Shown: positions 59,521-64,000 of the stretch, piece by piece
How positions within the stretch are numbered: the stretch's first letter is position 1
How the letters are laid out: each line of letters starts with the position of its first letter
Source of the DNA: Allomeiothermus sp035760705
GTDB taxonomy: Bacteria; Deinococcota; Deinococci; Deinococcales; Thermaceae
Direction of reading: 5' to 3'
Assembly (NCBI GenBank): GCA_035760705.1
Contig: DASTSL010000128.1
Span: 19,515-83,514 of the forward strand
Length of the DNA: 64,000 bases
The notes under the pieces: model-generated
Told to the model about the DNA's origin: nothing
Seen by the model: only the letters and a program-made list of their open reading frames with translations
Database searches by the model: none
Position numbers and translations under genes: made by a program

Positions 59521-59729
59521 ACCGCATAAGTTTACGCTGGGATGGCCGCGAAAGGAATGTGGCATGGCCGCTACTCAGGCCCGCACCAGCCCTGCGCTTG
59601 GGTACACCTCTACCCTGCGGTCGCGTCTTCGAGCGGCACTCAGCCTCAGCGTTCGGCGAAGCCCTTAGGCGATTCAGTTGTGGTGCTCCGCGCTCTCTGA
59701 TACGATGCCGGGGTTAGAGGGTTAGAGGA

Positions 59730-60389
59730 ATGCCAAGAGGAAATCTCATTGTCATGACCGGGGCCTCCGGGGTGGGCAAGGGCACCATCCGGGCCAGGCT
59801 CTTGGAGTACATCCGCCCCATGCACTACTCCATCTCCATGACCACCCGCCCACCGCGGGTGGGCGAGCGGAACGGGGTGGACTACTACTTCGTGAGTAGG
59901 CCCGAGTTCGAGGCTAAGATCGCCCAGAACGGTTTCCTGGAGTATGCCCAGTACGTCGAGGACTACTACGGCACCCCCCGCGAGCCGGTGGAAAAAGCGC
60001 TGGCCGAGGGCATTGACGTGCTGCTGGAGATCGAAGTGCAGGGGGCCTTACAGGTGGCCCGGCAGGCCCCCGAGGCCATCCTGGTCTTCATCATCCCGCC
60101 CTCGCTCTCCGAACTGCGCCGCCGGTTGCTGTTGCGCGGGACCGATAGCCTCGAGAAGATCCACAAACGGCTCAAACGGGCCGAGGAGGAGCTGCGCGAG
60201 GCCCACCACTTCGACTACGTGGTGGTCAACGATCAACTCGACCGGGCGGTCTCAGACTTCTCCAGCATCATCAAGGCCGAGCGCCTCAAGACCGAACGCA
60301 TGGGGGATGCGCTCGAGCGCTCCCTCGAGCGCGAACCGGCCTTGGAGGCAGAGTTGGATGAACTCGAGCGGAAGCTGGGCGAGAGCTAG
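59730..60389 (+). CDS. gmk: Guanylate kinase
   Basis: A 219-residue GMP kinase with the P-loop GASGVGKGT, the SMTTRPPRVGERNGVDY GMP-binding segment, FLEYAQY and a lid-associated GTDSLEKIHKRL. It makes GDP from GMP and ATP. A charged C-terminal tail is typical of the lineage. GGTTAGAGG precedes the ATG. The omega-subunit gene follows, as is common. Confidence 0.96.
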   Translation: MPRGNLIVMTGASGVGKGTIRARLLEYIRPMHYSISMTTRPPRVGERNGVDYYFVSRPEFEAKIAQNGFLEYAQYVEDYYGTPREPVEKALAEGIDVLLEIEVQGALQVARQAPEAILVFIIPPSLSELRRRLLLRGTDSLEKIHKRLKRAEEELREAHHFDYVVVNDQLDRAVSDFSSIIKAERLKTERMGDALERSLEREPALEAELDELERKLGES

Positions 60390-60530
60390 TAGCTGGCCGT
60401 AAGCCGTAAGTGATCAGCTCCTGATCTCTGGCTCATTGCCCATCGTTCATTGCTCCTAGGTCTCAGCGGGGCCCAGCCCTATCCATATCAACCTTTTCGC
60501 GCTACACTGCTTCTTTGGGAGAGAAGGACT

Positions 60531-60857
60531 ATGGCTGAACCCGGAATCGATACCCTGCTCACCGTCACGGACTCCAAGTACCGCCTGACGGTGGCGGTGG
60601 CCAAGCGCGCCCAGCAACTGCTGCGCTACCAGTTCAAAAACACCGTGCTCGAGCCCTCCGAGTGGCCTAAAATGCGCACACTCGAGGGGGAGAAGCCCGA
60701 TCCCAACGCCGTCACCTGGGCCATGCAGGAACTCCAGACCGGGCGGCTCGTGGTCGGCGAGAACCTGGTGCCCGATGACCGGCTTTCCAAGGTGCTCGAC
60801 CAGATGTACCCCCGCGAAATCCCCGAGCCCCAACCGCAAGAACGGGAGCGGGACTAG
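60531..60857 (+). CDS. rpoZ: RNA polymerase omega subunit
   Basis: A 108-residue omega subunit with SKYRLTVAVAKRAQQLLRY, typical of Thermus omega, and the following KNTVLEPSEWP. It stabilises the beta' subunit. The ATG at 60531 follows GGGAGAGAAGG. A TACACT -10-like box lies upstream at 60502. Confidence 0.93.
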   Translation: MAEPGIDTLLTVTDSKYRLTVAVAKRAQQLLRYQFKNTVLEPSEWPKMRTLEGEKPDPNAVTWAMQELQTGRLVVGENLVPDDRLSKVLDQMYPREIPEPQPQERERD

Positions 60858-60876
60858 AAGCTTAGGCAGGCGCTTC

Positions 60877-60910
60877 AACCGGTGGCCTACGGGCTGCCGG
60901 TTTTGTTTTG
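60877..60910 (+). terminator. Terminator after rpoZ
   Basis: AACCGG/CCGGTT stem with a 14-nt loop followed by TTTTG. Confidence 0.6.
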
Positions 60911-61089
60911 GCGTGTGGCTGGTGGAATAACGAATCGCTAGCGGAGTCGCTCATCGCGCTGCGGCCAAGCCGTCCACCCGCAGGAGAGATGCTTCACTGC
61001 GCTCTGTATGACCTCCGCACTTCTGGTGGACTACCGATACCTTTCGCCGCCAGCCCCTTCTCGACCCCTTGTCCCACGCCACCGGTCTC

Positions 61090-61132
61090 TTTCATGAATA
61101 ATTAATTTGCATATACATACTGTATATTCGTG
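61090..61132 (+). promoter_or_regulatory. ARG-box-like operator upstream of argR
   Basis: An AT-rich island with TGAATAATTAATTTGCA and a second TGTATATTCG half lies in an otherwise GC-rich stretch, like paired ARG boxes, and could mediate autoregulation. Confidence 0.45.
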
Positions 61133-61224
61133 AGGCGCTTCTTTCGCCGCAGGGTGTTATTTCGCTGAACGAAGTGAAGGGTAGCGGGGTGGCGCTTATC
61201 GGATAGGCAGTAGGGGAGAGGGTT

Positions 61225-61683
61225 ATGGCGAGCAAGGATCAACGTCACCGAGCTATTCAAGAGATCATCAGCCACGAAAATATTTCCACCCAGGCCGAGC
61301 TGGTAGATCGCCTCCGCAAGCAGGGGTATAACGTCACCCAGGCCACGGTGAGCCGCGATATTAATGAACTTCGCTTGGTGCGGGTTCCGCTGGGGCGGGG
61401 CAAGCACAAATATGCGCTCACCCAGTTCGAGCTGGCCGAGGACGTGATGGACGAACTCAAGCGTATCTTCCGCGGTTTCGTCCACGACGTAGACCGGGGG
61501 GAGAACCTGCTCGTGTTGCGCACCGCCGAGGGCCACGCCTCGGGAATCGCCCTTCTGCTCGACCGTCTGCGCCGCGACGACATCGTGGGCACCATCGCCG
61601 GGGAGGATACCATCCTGGTGGTGGCCCGCAGCACCGCGGATGCCGAGAAACTCCAGGACGAGATGGAAGGGTATCTTGTATAA
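61225..61683 (+). CDS. argR: Arginine repressor
   Basis: A 152-residue repressor with a winged helix-turn-helix (QAELVDRLRKQGYNVTQATV, SRDINELRLVRVP) and a C-terminal arginine-binding and hexamerisation domain (LRTAEGHASGIALLLDRLR, IVGTIAGEDTILVVARS). It controls arginine metabolism genes. GGGGAGAGGG precedes the ATG. AT-rich ARG-box-like DNA lies upstream, which fits autoregulation. Confidence 0.94.
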   Translation: MASKDQRHRAIQEIISHENISTQAELVDRLRKQGYNVTQATVSRDINELRLVRVPLGRGKHKYALTQFELAEDVMDELKRIFRGFVHDVDRGENLLVLRTAEGHASGIALLLDRLRRDDIVGTIAGEDTILVVARSTADAEKLQDEMEGYLV

Positions 61684-61814
61684 CTTGGGAGGGAAACCAG
61701 AGGCGTTAATTAGCTTTTGCCTACCTGCTTGTTCCCGGCTTTTGGCCACGGAGCAAAAAGCGCTCCGAAACCAGTATCCCCAGCCCCCAGCTTTTGGCTT
61801 CTGACCTCTTATCT

Positions 61815-62432
61815 ATGCTCGAGTTCTCCCTGCAAGCCTTCCTCACCCTGCTGGTGGTGGTAGACCCCATCGGCCTGGTGCCGATCTTTATCGCCCTGGC
61901 GGGGGGCCGCCCGCGCCTAGAGCAGCGCTACCTAGCCCGCAAGGCGGTGATCGTGGCCGGGGTGGTGATGCTGGGGTTCGCGGTGTTGGGGAAACCTCTG
62001 CTCGAGTACCTGGGCATCACCCTCGACGCGCTCCGGATCGCCGGGGGCATCCTGCTCTTCAAGATCGGCTTCGATATGATCTTCGCCCAGCTCGAGCGTG
62101 AGACCGCCGAGGAGTACGAAGAAGCCCAGACCCGGCCCGATTTCTCGGTATTCCCCCTGGCGATCCCCCTCATCGCCGGGCCGGGGACCCTGGCCAGCGT
62201 GCTGATCCTGGCCGGTGAGGCCCAGAAGACCCCTTACGGCTTCGGCATCGTGCTGGGGATGGCTGGGGTAGTGCTGCTCCTCACCTACTTGTTCCTGCGG
62301 GCCTCGAGCCCATTATCCCGGTTGCTGCGCCGCACCGGGATCAACGTGATCACCCGGGTGCTCGGCATTCTGCTGACCGCACTGGCCGTGCAGTACGTGG
62401 CGAACGGGGTTCGGGCGTTCATGCAAACTTAA
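61815..62432 (+). CDS. MarC/UPF0056-family membrane protein
   Basis: A 205-residue inner-membrane protein with six helices and the family pattern LLVVVDPIGLVPIFIALAGG, LEYLGITLDALRIAGGILLF and FPLAIPLIAGPGTLASVLIL. Function unknown. The ATG at 61815 was chosen over an upstream one at 61794 because it is the first one that starts the hydrophobic segment correctly. Confidence 0.88.
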   Translation: MLEFSLQAFLTLLVVVDPIGLVPIFIALAGGRPRLEQRYLARKAVIVAGVVMLGFAVLGKPLLEYLGITLDALRIAGGILLFKIGFDMIFAQLERETAEEYEEAQTRPDFSVFPLAIPLIAGPGTLASVLILAGEAQKTPYGFGIVLGMAGVVLLLTYLFLRASSPLSRLLRRTGINVITRVLGILLTALAVQYVANGVRAFMQT

Positions 62433-62465
62433 CCAGCGGTGGTTGGCTGTTTGCTATTTCCTGCT

Positions 62466-63779
62466 TCAACGCTGCGCGGGTTTATCCCGGTACATGGCCG
62501 CGTCGGTCTGGAACAGGGCTTCTTCTAAGCTCATTTTCGGGTCGATGGCCCCGCTGCCCGCGCTCACCCGCACCTGAAGGTTGCCCCGCACCCGCTCGAT
62601 CAGCTCTCGAGCCTCGCCCACCGGCAGGTTGAGGTGCAGGCTTACGAACTCGTCGCCCCCTACCCGGAAGGCCGCGTCGCCTTGCCGCGAGAAAGCCCGC
62701 AGCGAGTCGGCCAGCCGCTTGAGGGCCTGATCCCCGGCTGCGTGGCCCTGGGCGTCGTTGAGCTGTTTGAGGCCGTCCATGTCCCAGTACAGCATGGTCA
62801 GGGGCAGTCCCAGGCGCTTGGACTGGGCCTGGAATCTGGGAAAGGCATCCTCGAGCGCCCGGCGATTGCCTAACCCGGTGAGGGGGTCGGTGAGGGCTTG
62901 GCTGACCAGGCTCTTGCGGGCCAGTTGGCCGTAGAGGAGTCCGGCGGTCTGGATGCCGAAAGCCTCGGCGATGGGCATAGCCTCGGGGGGAAAGCCCTCC
63001 GGGTCGCGTAGGTTGTCGAGGTTGATGGTCGCTAATACCTCGCCCTGGAGCACCACCGGTACGCAGATACTGGCTTGGATCTCTCTTACCCGCCCGTGTT
63101 CTTTCAATAGCTCAGAAAGCTCGCCGGCATGCGCCGCACTACGATGCTGTATCTCTGAGCCGCGGATCAGCCGTGGGCGTCCCAAGTGCCAGGCTGTCTC
63201 TCCCTCTCCATACCAAAGCAGCTCGAGATCGGAGGGGAAGGTGTGACCCAGCAAAGCTTGACCAAATCCCACCTGGGCTACGAAGCGGAAAACCTCATCT
63301 TCGCGCAGCGAGATGCTCCCGGCGTCGCAACCCGGCACCACCGCCACTGCGGTCTCGAGCACCCGCTGCAACAGGTCGGCGATGTTCTCTTCCTGTCGTA
63401 CCAGTCCCGAGAGCACCTCCAGGGTGGTGCGGTAGGCCATGGCCTGCTGCTCGAGGTCAGTGATTTCTGCCAAAAGGCATAGACGCCCCCCCTCGAGGGG
63501 ATGGCAGCTAACCCGGAACCAGCGTTGATCCACGTCGATCAGGGCGAAAAGACCCTGTGCGGCCCCTTCTGCGGTTAGAGCGCTTTGCTCGCGAGCGATA
63601 GGCCGCCGCGAGGCATCGTAGGGGCTAAGCAGCTTGGAGACCGAAACCCCCAGCAGATCCCGTCCCAGCAGGGCCTGGGCGGCGGGGTTGTGCCAGCCTA
63701 CTTGGCCCTGTTCGTCCAGCCATACCGCACCCTGCAGCGAGTCGGAGAGTACGTCGAGTTGGAGAGAGGGCGGGGTCAT
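62466..63779 (-). CDS. PAS-GAF-GGDEF diguanylate cyclase
   Basis: A 437-residue signalling protein: PAS domain (about residues 10-110), GAF domain (about 125-270) and a C-terminal GGDEF domain with the intact catalytic VGGDEF motif, so it should make cyclic di-GMP. No EAL domain. The GAF domain is the likely sensor. The start at 63779 has no clear ribosome site; a TAAGAG box lies just upstream, as for leaderless genes. Confidence 0.9.
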   Translation of the reverse strand: MTPPSLQLDVLSDSLQGAVWLDEQGQVGWHNPAAQALLGRDLLGVSVSKLLSPYDASRRPIAREQSALTAEGAAQGLFALIDVDQRWFRVSCHPLEGGRLCLLAEITDLEQQAMAYRTTLEVLSGLVRQEENIADLLQRVLETAVAVVPGCDAGSISLREDEVFRFVAQVGFGQALLGHTFPSDLELLWYGEGETAWHLGRPRLIRGSEIQHRSAAHAGELSELLKEHGRVREIQASICVPVVLQGEVLATINLDNLRDPEGFPPEAMPIAEAFGIQTAGLLYGQLARKSLVSQALTDPLTGLGNRRALEDAFPRFQAQSKRLGLPLTMLYWDMDGLKQLNDAQGHAAGDQALKRLADSLRAFSRQGDAAFRVGGDEFVSLHLNLPVGEARELIERVRGNLQVRVSAGSGAIDPKMSLEEALFQTDAAMYRDKPAQR

Positions 63780-63822
63780 AGGAGGACTCTTAGCCGTATT
63801 GTCCGAGAATTAAACGGGGGGG

Positions 63823-64000
63823 TCAACCCCGTCTCGGGGGGCTCACCGGGAACTCGGCCAGCAGTTCGCGGGCGTGCTCGAGGGCAGCCTCGGAGTACGA
63901 ACCCGAGAGCATCCGGGCCAGCTCGCGCACCCGCTCCTCGCCCTCGATGGCGTTCACCTGCACCCGTCCCTTCTCCTTCACCACCTGGAAGTGGCGCTGG
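63823..64000 (-). CDS. recN: DNA repair protein RecN, C-terminal fragment at window edge
   Basis: Only the last 58 residues or so are in the window: RHFQVVKEKGRVQVNAIEG, ERVRELARMLSG and ALEHARELLAEF, as at the end of the RecN ATPase. RecN is an SMC-like protein for double-strand break repair. argR is often near recN, as here. Confidence 0.75.
   Translation of the reverse strand, partial: QRHFQVVKEKGRVQVNAIEGEERVRELARMLSGSYSEAALEHARELLAEFPVSPPRRG

Larger units (their letters stand above)
60858..61224. other. Intergenic region with terminator and ARG-box-like sequence
   Basis: No gene is supported. It holds a terminator at 60877-60910 (AACCGG/CCGGTT then TTTTG) and an AT-rich operator-like stretch at about 61090-61132 before argR. 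Confidence 0.6.

Overview
The window is GC-rich bacterial chromosome, most likely from Meiothermus or a close relative in the Thermaceae (Deinococcota). The reasons are an adenosylcobalamin-dependent (class II) ribonucleotide reductase, a Rad52/DdrA-like annealing protein, UvsE, many leaderless genes whose start codon lies 6-8 nt after a TAnnnT -10 box, and a striking excess of the palindrome CTCGAG. The genus is an inference from these traits; no 16S gene is present. I saw no rRNA, tRNA, CRISPR array, transposase or intact prophage.

Region 1 (1-44 kb) is a dense accessory stress block. It begins with the end of a UDP-galactopyranose mutase/glycosyltransferase operon and a Crp-family regulator. 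It then holds many small, soluble or membrane-anchored stress proteins: YciE/F ferritin-like, KGG-repeat, LEA-like, DUF883/YqjD, YflT, DUF1328, GlsB/YeaQ, ChaB, DUF421, DUF1990, four SRPBCC proteins, a Csp-type copper four-helix bundle and two stress-type SDRs. Mixed in are an NRAMP-like transporter, a Na+/H+ antiporter, repair enzymes (endonuclease III, topoisomerase IB, UvsE), a three-PAS histidine kinase and an OmpR/PhoB-family response regulator. Several genes here are broken: endonuclease III, a two-domain VOC protein, a DUF4385 gene, an FRG-MgtC chimera and a 5'-truncated GMC dehydrogenase.

The main discovery is a shared promoter architecture across this block. I find 23 upstream sites made of about four tandem half-sites, (C/T)TCAG plus six spacer bases, at an exact 11-bp period. 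They are always oriented with the downstream gene. In 20 of the 23, a (T/C)AnnnT hexamer begins exactly 15 nt after the start of the last half-site, and two of the other three are near-matches. Divergent gene pairs carry two back-to-back arrays. This looks like an OmpR/PhoB-type activator site that defines a general-stress regulon in a lineage without sigma-B. The array is absent from the last 20 kb.

Region 2 (44-64 kb) is more ordinary: a NarL-type regulator, an orphan peptide-binding protein, a Rad52/DdrA-like protein, an AI-2E-family permease, a formate channel/formate dehydrogenase operon, a PIN toxin with a frameshifted antitoxin, class II ribonucleotide reductase with a possible cobalamin riboswitch leader, a GH13 enzyme, gmk, rpoZ, argR, a MarC protein, a PAS-GAF-GGDEF cyclase and the 3' end of recN.

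The genes fit together as a survival programme: envelope glycans and outer-membrane protein, ion and metal homeostasis, redox and lipid-binding proteins, and DNA repair. A further oddity is an A9 run where an SRPBCC gene runs into a lipid-kinase-like gene that lacks a normal start codon.
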